NCBI GenBank assembly: GCA_002381695.1
Contig: DFXM01000020.1
Span: 783,078-847,077 of the forward strand
Length of the DNA stretch: 64,000 nucleotides
From: Clostridium sp. UBA4108
GTDB taxonomy: Bacteria; Bacillota; Clostridia; Clostridiales; Clostridiaceae
Reading direction: 5' to 3'
Shown: piece by piece, positions 8,606 through 16,740 of the stretch
Layout of the letters: each line of letters begins with the position of its first letter
How positions within the stretch are numbered: the first letter of the stretch is position 1
Program-made: the position numbers and the translations under genes
Notes under the pieces: model-generated
What the model was told of the DNA's origin: nothing
Seen by the model: only the letters and a program-made list of their open reading frames with translations
Databases searched by the model: none

Positions 8606-10372
8606 CTAGAGATTTAAAAAGACTTCAATATCATCTTCTATAGTTTTTAATGAATTTCTCCAGAAATCTATAGAAGTTATATCTATATTCATAATTTTAG
8701 TTACATCACTAATTTTATTTTTACCTGTAACTGAAAGAAGTTTTTTATAGTCTTCTGCAAAACTATTTCCTCTTTTTAAATATTCAGCATATAATCCTTT
8801 AGCAAAGAGAAGTCCAAAGGCATATGGGAAATTATAAAAATTAGAATCAGCAGAGTAATAGTGAGGTTTGCATGCCCACATATAGGAATGAAGATAATCA
8901 GGGTCTAATCCATCTCCATATGCATTTTTTTGAGCATTTACCATTATTTCTTTAAGTTCTTCTACACTTAAAGCACTTTCTTTTCTTTTCTCAAATAATT
9001 CACTTTCAAATAAAAATCTACTATATATATCCACAATAACTTGTGTGCTATCACTGATTTCGCTTTCAAGTATAGAAAAAGCCTCTTCTTTCGTAGCATT
9101 TTTAATAGCAGCTTTCTTTACTATAGTTTCACAAAAAGTAGAAGCAGTTTCGGCAATAGGCATAGGATAGTCACTATTTAATATGCTCTCATGGTTAAGA
9201 CAATATCCATGATATCCATGGCCTAATTCATGAGCTAAGGTAACTACGTCACTAAAGGTTCCTCCATAGTTTAATAAAAATCTACTTTCTCCAATAAAGT
9301 GAAGGTTAGCACAGAAGGCTCCTCCAACTTTACCCTCTTTAGGCATCACGTCTATCCAAGCTTCCTCCATGGCAGTCTTTGCGAAGGTAGCTAATTCACT
9401 ACTAAATGTCTTAAAGTTATCAATTACAAGTTTACAGCCCTTTTCATAAGGGAAATTCATATCAGCATTTCCCATAGGAGCAAATAAATCATAAAAAGGT
9501 AATCCATCTTTATGACCTAAAAGTTCAGCTTTTTTTCTTAAGTATTTTCTGAAAGTAGGCATACTTTCTTTCATGGCTTCAAGCATAGCATTTAAGGTGA
9601 CATTATCCATTCTAGAGTTTATAAGAGTTTCTTCTAGAGGAGAACTATAACCTCGTATTTGTGACACAATAAGCACTTCACCTTTTATACCATTAAGGCT
9701 TGCAGCTACACCATCTTCTATTTTCTTATAACTTTCAAGTTCAGCGTCGTAAGCAGCCTTTCTAAGTATACTATCCTTTTCATAAGCCATATTCCTAATC
9801 ATAGAAAGAGGAAGTAATTTTTTCTCTCCATTAATCTCTATGTCCACCATTAAGCTGGAGGTCAATACATCTGTAAGCTTACTCCAAGCATTTGAACCAG
9901 TATTCTTCATTTTAGCCATTAATGCTTCTTCTTTGTCGCTTAACATATACTTAGCTTTTTCAGCTTTTTCTAAAAGAAAAAATTCATGGTGTTTTAAAGT
10001 TTCAGAACCATTAATATAATTTGACAAATTATCTAATTGGCCAATCCACTTAGTAGCTTTTGCATCACTTTCGGCTAGTTTACTGAGTTTGATATCTAAT
10101 ATATCACTATATTTTAAAGCAACAGAGTTTTTAGTATCTACACTTAGTGTTAAATTGATCATGGCTCCTAGTTTGCTAAAATAGGTAAGCAAATCCTTCT
10201 GAAATTGGATGAATTTTTCTAATAACACCACAGAGTTTTCATGACTAAGCATTATAGAATTAGTCCAGTGAATATAGTTTTCAATAGTGTCATCTAGAGC
10301 CTGCATATCACTTTTAAAAGCGCTACATTGAAAGGATGGATATAGTTCCTTAAGACTCCAATTAAGTTCCAT
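8606..10372 (-). CDS. pepF: Oligoendopeptidase F (M3 zinc metallopeptidase)
   Basis: The 588-residue cytosolic peptidase has the M3B signature 'HELGHGYHGY' with zinc-binding His381 and His385 and catalytic Glu382; the third ligand is probably the Glu in 'AETASTFCETI'. Length and N-terminal helical region match PepF/PepB. It cuts short peptides of about 7-17 residues and helps recycle peptides and signal-peptide debris. It is a monocistronic gene facing a histidine-phosphatase gene across a 280-bp divergent intergenic region. No missing residues were noticed. Confidence 0.93.
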   Translation of the reverse strand: MELNWSLKELYPSFQCSAFKSDMQALDDTIENYIHWTNSIMLSHENSVVLLEKFIQFQKDLLTYFSKLGAMINLTLSVDTKNSVALKYSDILDIKLSKLAESDAKATKWIGQLDNLSNYINGSETLKHHEFFLLEKAEKAKYMLSDKEEALMAKMKNTGSNAWSKLTDVLTSSLMVDIEINGEKKLLPLSMIRNMAYEKDSILRKAAYDAELESYKKIEDGVAASLNGIKGEVLIVSQIRGYSSPLEETLINSRMDNVTLNAMLEAMKESMPTFRKYLRKKAELLGHKDGLPFYDLFAPMGNADMNFPYEKGCKLVIDNFKTFSSELATFAKTAMEEAWIDVMPKEGKVGGAFCANLHFIGESRFLLNYGGTFSDVVTLAHELGHGYHGYCLNHESILNSDYPMPIAETASTFCETIVKKAAIKNATKEEAFSILESEISDSTQVIVDIYSRFLFESELFEKRKESALSVEELKEIMVNAQKNAYGDGLDPDYLHSYMWACKPHYYSADSNFYNFPYAFGLLFAKGLYAEYLKRGNSFAEDYKKLLSVTGKNKISDVTKIMNIDITSIDFWRNSLKTIEDDIEVFLNL

Positions 10373-10655
10373 AGTATCAACTCCATATCATATAAATTTT
10401 ACTTATAGTAGTAATTTGTTTTATTCAAATTATACCATATAATAGAATTATTTATTATCATAATCCAAATATTAGAATAACATTGAAGTGTATGGTAAAA
10501 TAAGTTATAAGTTTAATATCATGTAAAACAACCTAATTTAATAAAGGAGATATTATGGATAAATTTATTTTTGAATAGGATATCTAGAGATAAAGGAAAA
10601 TAAATAATATAGAGAAAGCTTTAACTAATTATAAAATACTAAGGAGAGAGGAATA

Positions 10656-11261
10656 ATGAGACTATATATTGTAAGACATGGAGAGACACAATGGAATAAA
10701 GAAGGAAGAATGCAGGGATGGAAAAATTCAAATTTAAGTGAAAAGGGTATAGAAAATGCAAAAAAATTAGGACTGAGACTTAAGGATGTTAGCTTTGAAC
10801 ATGTGTATTGTAGCCCTTTAGGACGAGCAATAGAAACAGTTAATTGCATTCTAGGAGAAAAAAACACTGAAATAATATTAAATGATAATTTAAGAGAAAT
10901 GAGCTTTGGAATATGGGAAGGTATGAAGCATGACGAGGTAGAAGAATTATATCCAGAGGAGAAATATAATATTTGGAATAAACCAGAGTTATATAAACCT
11001 ATGGAAGGAGAAGATTTTCATCAAGTTGTGGAGAGGGCTGAAAAATTTTTGAAGGATATTGTAAAAAATAAATCAGGAGAAAATATTCTAATAGTCTCTC
11101 ACGCCATACTTATTAAAGCTATATATGCGGTGATTAAAAATTATGATATTAAGGAATTTTGGAATCCACCATTTATGCAAGATACATGTCTAACTGTAGT
11201 GGAGGTAGAAGGAGATAAATTTAACATTATTTTAGAGGGAGATACTTCGCATCTTAAATAA
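10656..11261 (+). CDS. Histidine phosphatase family protein (phosphoglycerate-mutase-like)
   Basis: The 201-residue protein begins with the RHG motif (R7-H8-G9 in 'IVRHGETQWNKEGRMQGW'), where His8 would be phosphorylated. It also has 'SPLGRAIET', the acid residue in 'LREMSFGIWEGM' and the second histidine in 'ILIVSHAILI'. This is the GpmB/CobC-type small branch. The sequence 'W....GR.QGW' is typical of broad-specificity phosphatases rather than true glycolytic mutases. A strong AAGGAGAGAGG site precedes ATG. The substrate is unknown. Confidence 0.88.
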   Translation: MRLYIVRHGETQWNKEGRMQGWKNSNLSEKGIENAKKLGLRLKDVSFEHVYCSPLGRAIETVNCILGEKNTEIILNDNLREMSFGIWEGMKHDEVEELYPEEKYNIWNKPELYKPMEGEDFHQVVERAEKFLKDIVKNKSGENILIVSHAILIKAIYAVIKNYDIKEFWNPPFMQDTCLTVVEVEGDKFNIILEGDTSHLK

Positions 11262-11414
11262 AATGCTAAGGATTTTACTTAGATAAGTGCAAACAGAGGT
11301 TGCAGAGGAGAGTTCACTTTGTTTCCAGTGAAGTGAAGTAAACTGTAACGAAAGGCTTCTCTAGATAAATTATCTTAGGAAGTAGCTAAATTAAAAATCA
11401 AGGGGTAGATTAAT
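11262..11414. other. Intergenic region with imperfect inverted repeat
   Basis: CTTAGATAA near 11277 and TTATCTTAG near 11376 pair with one mismatch, AGAGGAGAG pairs with CTTCTCT, and an inner TTCACT/AGTGAA hairpin lies between. The region can fold as an irregular hairpin but shows no clean terminator or known riboswitch. Confidence 0.3.
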
Positions 11415-12272
11415 TTGAATAAAAATAATTCCAAACAAAAAATTATAGATATATGGGACAAGGTAGCCCTTAATTTTGGACAAGTAGGACCTAATTATTG
11501 GGAGTGCTTTGGAAATAAATTAGTTGATTATTCAAATATTAAAGAGAAGGCTAGAGTATTAGATATTGGCATGGGAAGAGGAGCATCATTATTTCCAGCA
11601 GCCACTAAGTCTGGGGAGTATGGACAAGTTATAGGCATTGATATATCAGAAAATATGGTTAGAGAGACTAAAAGGGAAATAACGAAAAAAAGTGTAACTA
11701 ATATTAAAGTTATGACCATGGATGCCGAAGAATTACAATTTGAAGATGAAGCTTTTGATAATATAATTTGTGGCTTTAGTATTGGATGTTTATTGTTTAG
11801 TGATAGTAAGTTAGGAGAAGTATCAAGAATACTTAAAGTTGGTGGCGAGTTCGGATGTAGTATATGGGGAGTGCAACCTGATCAAAAGTGGTTAGTAGAG
11901 CTCACAAATAAATATTTACCCGCACCAGAAGTTAAAAAACCACAGCTTAAAAAATCGGAGGAGATTAAATTTAGCACAGGAGAAGATATAAAAAATATAT
12001 TAAAGAGCTCGGGCTTTGTAAATATTAGAATATATGAAGAGTCACCACAGGTTATATATAAGGATAAAAATGAATGGTGGGAAGAAATGTGGTGTAATGC
12101 AGTGAGAGGAACCTTTGAAGCAATAGAAAATTTAGGAGAAGATGTACTTAATAATTTTAAAGCAGAGGTTTTTAAGAGACTTGAAGATTATGTAGATTAT
12201 GTAGATTATGTAGATTACAGAGGTATTTCGTTTACAATGCCAGTGATATACGCATTTGGAGAAAAATATTAG
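11415..12272 (+). CDS. Class I SAM-dependent methyltransferase
   Basis: The 285-residue protein has the class I core: motif I 'ARVLDIGMGRGASLFPAA' (near residue 47), the acidic end of strand 2 in 'VIGIDISENMV', then 'VMTMDAEELQFEDEAFDNI', which matches motifs II and III of UbiE-type enzymes. The substrate is not evident. Near the C-terminus the coding DNA carries a 9-nt tandem repeat giving repeated Val-Asp-Tyr (see 12186-12218). The start is TTG 11415 with AGGGG upstream; the next Met is much further in. It is a single gene. Confidence 0.85.
   Translation: MNKNNSKQKIIDIWDKVALNFGQVGPNYWECFGNKLVDYSNIKEKARVLDIGMGRGASLFPAATKSGEYGQVIGIDISENMVRETKREITKKSVTNIKVMTMDAEELQFEDEAFDNIICGFSIGCLLFSDSKLGEVSRILKVGGEFGCSIWGVQPDQKWLVELTNKYLPAPEVKKPQLKKSEEIKFSTGEDIKNILKSSGFVNIRIYEESPQVIYKDKNEWWEEMWCNAVRGTFEAIENLGEDVLNNFKAEVFKRLEDYVDYVDYVDYRGISFTMPVIYAFGEKY
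12186..12218 (+). repeat. 9-nt tandem repeat (3.7 copies) within the methyltransferase gene
   Basis: GATTATGTA occurs three times, then GATTAC, all in frame, encoding DYV units. Copy-number change would add or remove three residues without a frameshift. Confidence 0.9.
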
Positions 12273-12459
12273 AAAAAAGTTTTATTAATCAACGTAATAG
12301 TTAAATTGAAATCATAAAATAGATGTATATAATAATCAAATAGGTATATAATAACTAATGAAAAATTATTAAATTTATATAAATAATTTAAGGACATGCT
12401 TAAAAACAATAGATAAAGTAATATAATTAATATAATTATTTTTAGAAAGGAGAAGACAT

Positions 12460-13191
12460 ATGGCTCAAAAAAACGGTTTTTTAAAAAAGGGATTTGAAAA
12501 TATAGGAGACTATAGTAACAGTTCAGCTATGACGATAGTTGGAACATCAGTTAAAACAATATTCTTAGTAATTATAACAATTATATCTTCTGCATTGACT
12601 TGGAACTTATTAGTAGTAGGAAATGATTATTGGGCTACAAATTTAGTTATTATAGGGGCTTTAGCTTCAGTGATTTTAGCTTTAGTTACAACTTTTGTAC
12701 CTAGAATAGCTCTTATTACATCAATATTATATGCTATAACAGAAGGTTTAGTTGTTGGAAGTATATCCTATGTAGCAGACATGTGGTATCCAGGAGTGGT
12801 GTTACCTGCAATAATGCTTACTATGGCAACTGCAATTTCGGTGGCAATGATATATAGGTCTTTAGGTGGAGTAAGTATGAAGCTTAGAAGAATTATAATA
12901 GTAGCCACTGCGGCAGTAGGTATTGTTTATTTAATTACTTTTATACTTTCTTTATTTGGAGTGTTTGTACCATACATACATTCAGGTGGACCAATAGGTA
13001 TTGGAGTATCACTTTTATTAGTATTTGTAGCATCCTCAAATCTGCTTTTAGATTTCGACTTTATAAAAAATGCTTCGAATCATGGTGCACCAAAATATAT
13101 GGAATGGTATGGAGCTTTTTCAACTTTAGTAACATTAATATGGATGTATCTTGAGATATTAAGATTACTGCAAAAGATTAGAGATAATTAA
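12460..13191 (+). CDS. Bax inhibitor-1 / YccA-like integral membrane protein
   Basis: The 243-residue protein has about seven hydrophobic helices after a 40-residue polar N-terminus. The sequence fits the bacterial Bax1-I_2 group: 'MVVGTSVKTIFLV'-like first helix, 'ITEGLVVGSISYVADM' in the middle and a final helix 'FIKNASNHGAPKYMEWYGAF' with the conserved polar EWY segment. Relatives (BsYetJ) are pH-sensitive calcium leak channels; YccA modulates FtsH. Function here is by family only. An AAAGGAG site precedes ATG, and a strong bidirectional terminator follows. Confidence 0.88.
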   Translation: MAQKNGFLKKGFENIGDYSNSSAMTIVGTSVKTIFLVIITIISSALTWNLLVVGNDYWATNLVIIGALASVILALVTTFVPRIALITSILYAITEGLVVGSISYVADMWYPGVVLPAIMLTMATAISVAMIYRSLGGVSMKLRRIIIVATAAVGIVYLITFILSLFGVFVPYIHSGGPIGIGVSLLLVFVASSNLLLDFDFIKNASNHGAPKYMEWYGAFSTLVTLIWMYLEILRLLQKIRDN

Positions 13192-13289
13192 TGTCTATAA
13201 TGTAGATAAATAATTAAAAGATGTGAATATGTCTTAATACAGAGCTCATGATAAAACATATATTATTAATACAAAGTGGAAATGTAAAT

Positions 13290-13330
13290 AAAAAAGATCT
13301 GATTTTAAATTTCGAATCAGATCTTTTTTA
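13290..13330. terminator. Bidirectional terminator between convergent genes
   Basis: AAAAAAGATCTGATT and AATCAGATCTTTTTT form a perfect stem with an 8-nt loop, serving both the Bax-inhibitor gene (+) and the chemoreceptor gene (-). Confidence 0.9.
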
Positions 13331-13370
13331 TTATATAGAAAGAATATCTTAAATAGTATATTTTGTGTGT

Positions 13371-14633
13371 TTAAATTTTATACTTAGATAATAGATTATC
13401 CAACTTGTCTACTAATGAATTTAAAGTAGTAGTAGTATTTTTCATGTCTTCCATGGATGAGCGTTGAGTTTCAGTAGTGCTTGCTACTTCTTCAGTGCAA
13501 GCAGCAGTGGTTTCTGCGACCTCTGCTATATTTTGTATAACATGAAGTACAGCTTCTTTATCCTCATTAATTTTAACTATTGATTCATAGGCAAGATTAA
13601 TTTTAACTAAGATAAAAGATATGGCAGAAGTAATGTCTTTAAAGGAACTATCAGTATTATCTACTGCGTTAGTTTGTTCATCAGTAGCTTTATTCATGGT
13701 ACTCATAGCAGATGATGCCTGTAATGATTCCGCTACTATAGTTTCCACTAATGTTTTTATTTCTTCTGTAGATTTTCTGCTTTCATCTGCTAATTTTCTA
13801 ATTTCATCAGCAACTACGCCAAATCCTTTGCCAGCATCTCCGGCACGAGCAGCTTCTATAGCTGCATTAAGAGCAAGTAAATTAGTTTGATCAGCAATAT
13901 TCTCTATAGAATCTACAAATACAGAAATATCTTTGATTTTATTTGTAAGATTATCTACAGCAATAGAAATTTGTTCAGTAGATTTAACTGTATCTTCAGT
14001 CTTATTACGAAGAAAATCTAAAGAAGCACTTCCAGTTTTACTCAAATCATTTATTTTAGTAGTTTCAGCTACAATAACATTAGAGCTACTATGTAGAGTT
14101 TCTATTTCAGAAGATAGTGCTTCAATAAGCGACTCGCAAGCATTACTTTGAGAAGATTGGTCCATAGCACCTAAGGATATATCTTCAATAGTTTTAGAGA
14201 TATGTTCCATCACTATTAAAGATTCATCAGCAGTTTTATGAACTTGTTTAGTTGAAGATATAATGGTTTTACCTATGGAAAAAGAATGTTCAATGAGTTC
14301 TTTAAAGTTAGAAAGTATTTCGCTGGTAGAGTCAATTAGCTTATCAAAGGTTTTATTAGATTTATGATCTTTTAATTTAATGAGTGATGTAAAATCTCCT
14401 TTTTTAATATCTTCAATTTCTGTAGTGAATTTTTGGGAAAGATTTTTTATAGGTAGCATAATTATTAGATTAGTAACTATTAGCAAGGCAGCAAAAATTA
14501 AAGTAATTATAAAACTTATACTCCAATTTTTAAGAACTAAATTCGTTAATAATAAAAATACTGCACATAATACAGAAAATAATAATATATAAGATTTCAA
14601 CATCTTAATTAAAGTATGTTTAAAATTATCCAT
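13371..14633 (-). CDS. Methyl-accepting chemotaxis protein without extracellular sensor
   Basis: The 420-residue protein starts with two adjacent membrane helices (about 15-31 and 37-60) joined by only about six residues, so there is no periplasmic or extracellular ligand domain. A HAMP-like stretch may follow ('IKNLSQKF...IEDIKKGDF'). The C-terminal 300 residues are a long coiled coil with the nearly invariant signalling tip 'ALNAAIEAARAGDAGKGF' followed by 'VVADEIRKLADES'. It should signal to CheA/CheW. With no external domain, it may sense membrane state or cytosolic signals. No chemotaxis partner lies in the window. Confidence 0.92.
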   Translation of the reverse strand: MDNFKHTLIKMLKSYILLFSVLCAVFLLLTNLVLKNWSISFIITLIFAALLIVTNLIIMLPIKNLSQKFTTEIEDIKKGDFTSLIKLKDHKSNKTFDKLIDSTSEILSNFKELIEHSFSIGKTIISSTKQVHKTADESLIVMEHISKTIEDISLGAMDQSSQSNACESLIEALSSEIETLHSSSNVIVAETTKINDLSKTGSASLDFLRNKTEDTVKSTEQISIAVDNLTNKIKDISVFVDSIENIADQTNLLALNAAIEAARAGDAGKGFGVVADEIRKLADESRKSTEEIKTLVETIVAESLQASSAMSTMNKATDEQTNAVDNTDSSFKDITSAISFILVKINLAYESIVKINEDKEAVLHVIQNIAEVAETTAACTEEVASTTETQRSSMEDMKNTTTTLNSLVDKLDNLLSKYKI

Positions 14634-14896
14634 TTAATACAATCCTTTCTATGATTATAATAATTTTCATATTATTATAACATATAAATTCTGTAATATG
14701 GTGTGGATATCTTAAAAATTTTGTGATAAGGCCAGTGAATTTTTAAGATGAAAACTATTGAGTAGCTTATAATAAATATAAATAATGTTAAGAGTGCTAT
14801 ATAGATAATGAAGAAAAGTATAGCATAGTATCTATTTAGTAAAGAAGTAATAGTAAAGAGTATCTAAATACTTTTATATTAGAGGAGGAATTTACA

Positions 14897-14971
14897 ATGG
14901 ATAAAAATCAAAAACATTTATTAGATGGTGGCTGTTCAAGTGACAAAGATTGGAGCAGGAGTAGAATATAA
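14897..14971 (+). CDS. Very short ORF (24 aa) with strong ribosome site
   Basis: AGAGGAGGA lies 7 nt before ATG, and 24 codons end at TAA 14969-14971, just before the hairpin-array element. The peptide is polar with one Cys. The strong site argues for translation. It could be a true micropeptide or the 5' remnant of a gene cut by the element. I do not recognise it. Confidence 0.4.
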   Translation: MDKNQKHLLDGGCSSDKDWSRSRI

Positions 14972-14986
14972 ATAAGTTACGAAGTA

Positions 14987-15257
14987 ATTTATTTAGGTAA
15001 GGGCAACCATAGGTTGCAGGTAAGGAGTGCCTTTGGCACAGGTAAGGCGTTCGCTTCGCACACAGGTAAATGTAGCTTTTGCATAGGCAAAAGTAGTTAT
15101 ATTGCGACTTTGTAGCTTTAAAATATAAAATCAGCTTTGCTGATTTTCCACCTTTCCTGCAACATTCGGTTGCTCCTTACCTGTCACAAAGTGACGCCTT
15201 ACCACGAACGCAGTGAGTATTTACCTATGCCTACGGCACCTTTACCTAAAATAAAAT
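14987..15257. repeat. Hairpin-array element with AGGTAA/TTACCT units
   Basis: The ends are inverted copies (AATTTATTTAGGTAA / TTTACCTAAAATAAAAT). In the left half AGGTAA recurs about every 21-24 nt (14995, 15018, 15039, 15064) and small distinct palindromes fill the gaps, for example GCAACC-ATA-GGTTGC, GTGCC-TTT-GGCAC and GCG-TTC-GCTTCGC. In the right half the complement TTACCT alternates with hairpins such as GCAAC-ATTCG-GTTGC and TCAC-AAA-GTGA. The result is a cruciform-prone noncoding block, more GC-rich than its surroundings. It accounts for most of the 14634-15280 gap. Confidence 0.75.
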
Positions 15258-15280
15258 GCTTTATATTTCACTTATAAATT

Positions 15281-16180
15281 TTATTCTCTTAACTTTATAG
15301 GGATATATATTTCCATGGTAACTTTTTCGTATTCCCATGGATGGCAATGTTCATCGTAGTATTCAAAATCAAATTTATCATCATCGATTTCATATTGAGA
15401 ATTAGGAAACCATTCTTCTAAAATATACTTCCAAGTACCTTGTATAGAGTCTACAAAATCTTTATCATCTACAGGTGGGGTGGTAAATACAGCATAGGTT
15501 GCAATTGGAACTTCTAATTTATACATATCTTCAGTAGCTAAATCGAAATTATCTACAGCCACAGATAATAAGCAAGAAAAATCATCTGTATCCACATTGG
15601 TATTAATACAAATACAATATTCACCATGCTTTGGCGGATTCAAAATAGTATAAAGCTTATCTTCCCAATTAGTATCAAGTCCTCTTTGAGACCAAAAGGC
15701 AGGAATATCTCTTGTGTGGAGTATATTTTTAAGGTTATTTTTAATTTCATAGCCAACAACTTTAAAAGCGGGCTTCTCAATTATTTTGGGTTGCATTATA
15801 ATACCTCCAGTTTTATTTATTTTAGATTTATATAAATTTATTTTTGGCGGTAAACCCTTTGGGGCATGTATCCTATAGATGCTTGGTGGATAACCAAAAG
15901 AACGTTTGAAAGCTTTTGTGAAACCAGCATGGGTATCAAAACCATAATTCATAGCAACATCAATTATTTTATATCCCTGATTAAGTTCCAATAAGGCAAA
16001 TTGAAGTTTTCTCTGGGTTATATATTCCATTACTGATAGACCTATAAAACTACTAAATATTTTGTAGTAGTGATAGGTTGAGAAACCAGCAATTTTTGCC
16101 AGGGAACCTACAGTTATTTCTTCTTTTATATTTTCATCAATGTAATCTATGGTTTTTTGAATTAATTCTATATAATCCAT
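15281..16180 (-). CDS. AraC-family regulator with GyrI-like effector domain
   Basis: The 299-residue protein has two AraC helix-turn-helix motifs at the N-terminus (residues 5-105; 'TVGSLAKIAGFSTYHYYKIFSSFIG' and 'IDVAMNYGFDTHAGFTKAFKRSFGYPPS'). A GyrI-like/effector-binding domain (about 130-299) starts 'MQPKIIEKPAFKVVGYE'. This is the SoxS/Rob-like layout in which the C-terminal barrel binds small hydrophobic ligands or drugs. The start at 16180 has a GGGGGTATCAAT ribosome site. Targets are unknown; no efflux gene is adjacent. Confidence 0.92.
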   Translation of the reverse strand: MDYIELIQKTIDYIDENIKEEITVGSLAKIAGFSTYHYYKIFSSFIGLSVMEYITQRKLQFALLELNQGYKIIDVAMNYGFDTHAGFTKAFKRSFGYPPSIYRIHAPKGLPPKINLYKSKINKTGGIIMQPKIIEKPAFKVVGYEIKNNLKNILHTRDIPAFWSQRGLDTNWEDKLYTILNPPKHGEYCICINTNVDTDDFSCLLSVAVDNFDLATEDMYKLEVPIATYAVFTTPPVDDKDFVDSIQGTWKYILEEWFPNSQYEIDDDKFDFEYYDEHCHPWEYEKVTMEIYIPIKLRE

Positions 16181-16310
16181 ATTGATACCCCCTTAATTTT
16201 ATTTACCTAGGACAATAATATAATATCATATCATATACAAAAGTTATTTCTTATCCTATTTTGTTATGTTTATAGACCTATGTCATCTTAAAACATAAAA
16301 AATAAGCAAC

Positions 16311-16339
16311 TTGAATATAATTCTATTGTAATATATAAT
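16311..16339 (+). promoter_or_regulatory. Sigma-A promoter for the cobT riboswitch transcript
   Basis: TTGAAT (16311-16316), 17-bp spacer, TATAAT (16334-16339), about 30 bp upstream of the aptamer. Confidence 0.65.
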
Positions 16340-16372
16340 TTACAAGGTAGATAATTAAATAAGAATTAGTTT

Positions 16373-16585
16373 TATGGTACTCTTTAGAGTATAAAGCCAT
16401 ATATAGTAAAATCTTTATGAAGATTGTGAAAAAGTTTTATTTTATGGCTGAATAGGGAAAGTGGTGAAAATCCACTACAGCCCCCGCTACTGTATACGGA
16501 TGTAGAGCCTTAACCACTGATATATTTTTGTTGGGAAGGATAAGCTTTTAAGGCCGTTAGTCAGGAGACCTGCCTGAAGCTATGC
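16373..16585 (+). ncRNA. Cobalamin (AdoCbl) riboswitch upstream of cobT
   Basis: The conserved core is clear: GGTAC at the 5' end, AATAGGGAA, GGTGAAAATCC, the B12 box CAGCCCCCGCTACTGTA, and the 3' element GTCAGGAGACCTGCC. It is followed at 16658-16690 by a terminator-like hairpin, so control is probably by transcription attenuation. It would lower expression of the cob genes when cobalamin is plentiful. Confidence 0.95.
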
Positions 16586-16657
16586 TTATACCACGGAGGG
16601 ATGGTAGATGGCAGAATGATTTAAATAAAGATTATATTTAGTATATAAATTATTCTT

Positions 16658-16690
16658 GTAACACCCTTCCTTAGGAAGGGTGTTTTCAAT
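16658..16690 (+). terminator. Riboswitch expression-platform terminator
   Basis: ACACCCTTCC-TTA-GGAAGGGTGT is a perfect 10-bp stem followed by TTTTCAATTT, between the B12 aptamer and cobT. Confidence 0.85.
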
Positions 16691-16740
16691 TTATGGAAGC
16701 ACCCCTGGGGTAGATACAAATTTTGGATGGAGGAAATGAT

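Noticed and set aside
10554..10580. Seven-codon ORF with a good ribosome site before the histidine-phosphatase gene
   Set aside because: Too short to call; no attenuator hairpin or codon bias points to a leader peptide.
14987..15257. CRISPR-like periodicity
   Set aside because: The recurring unit is only about 6-8 nt, the segments between are palindromes, and no cas gene is nearby.
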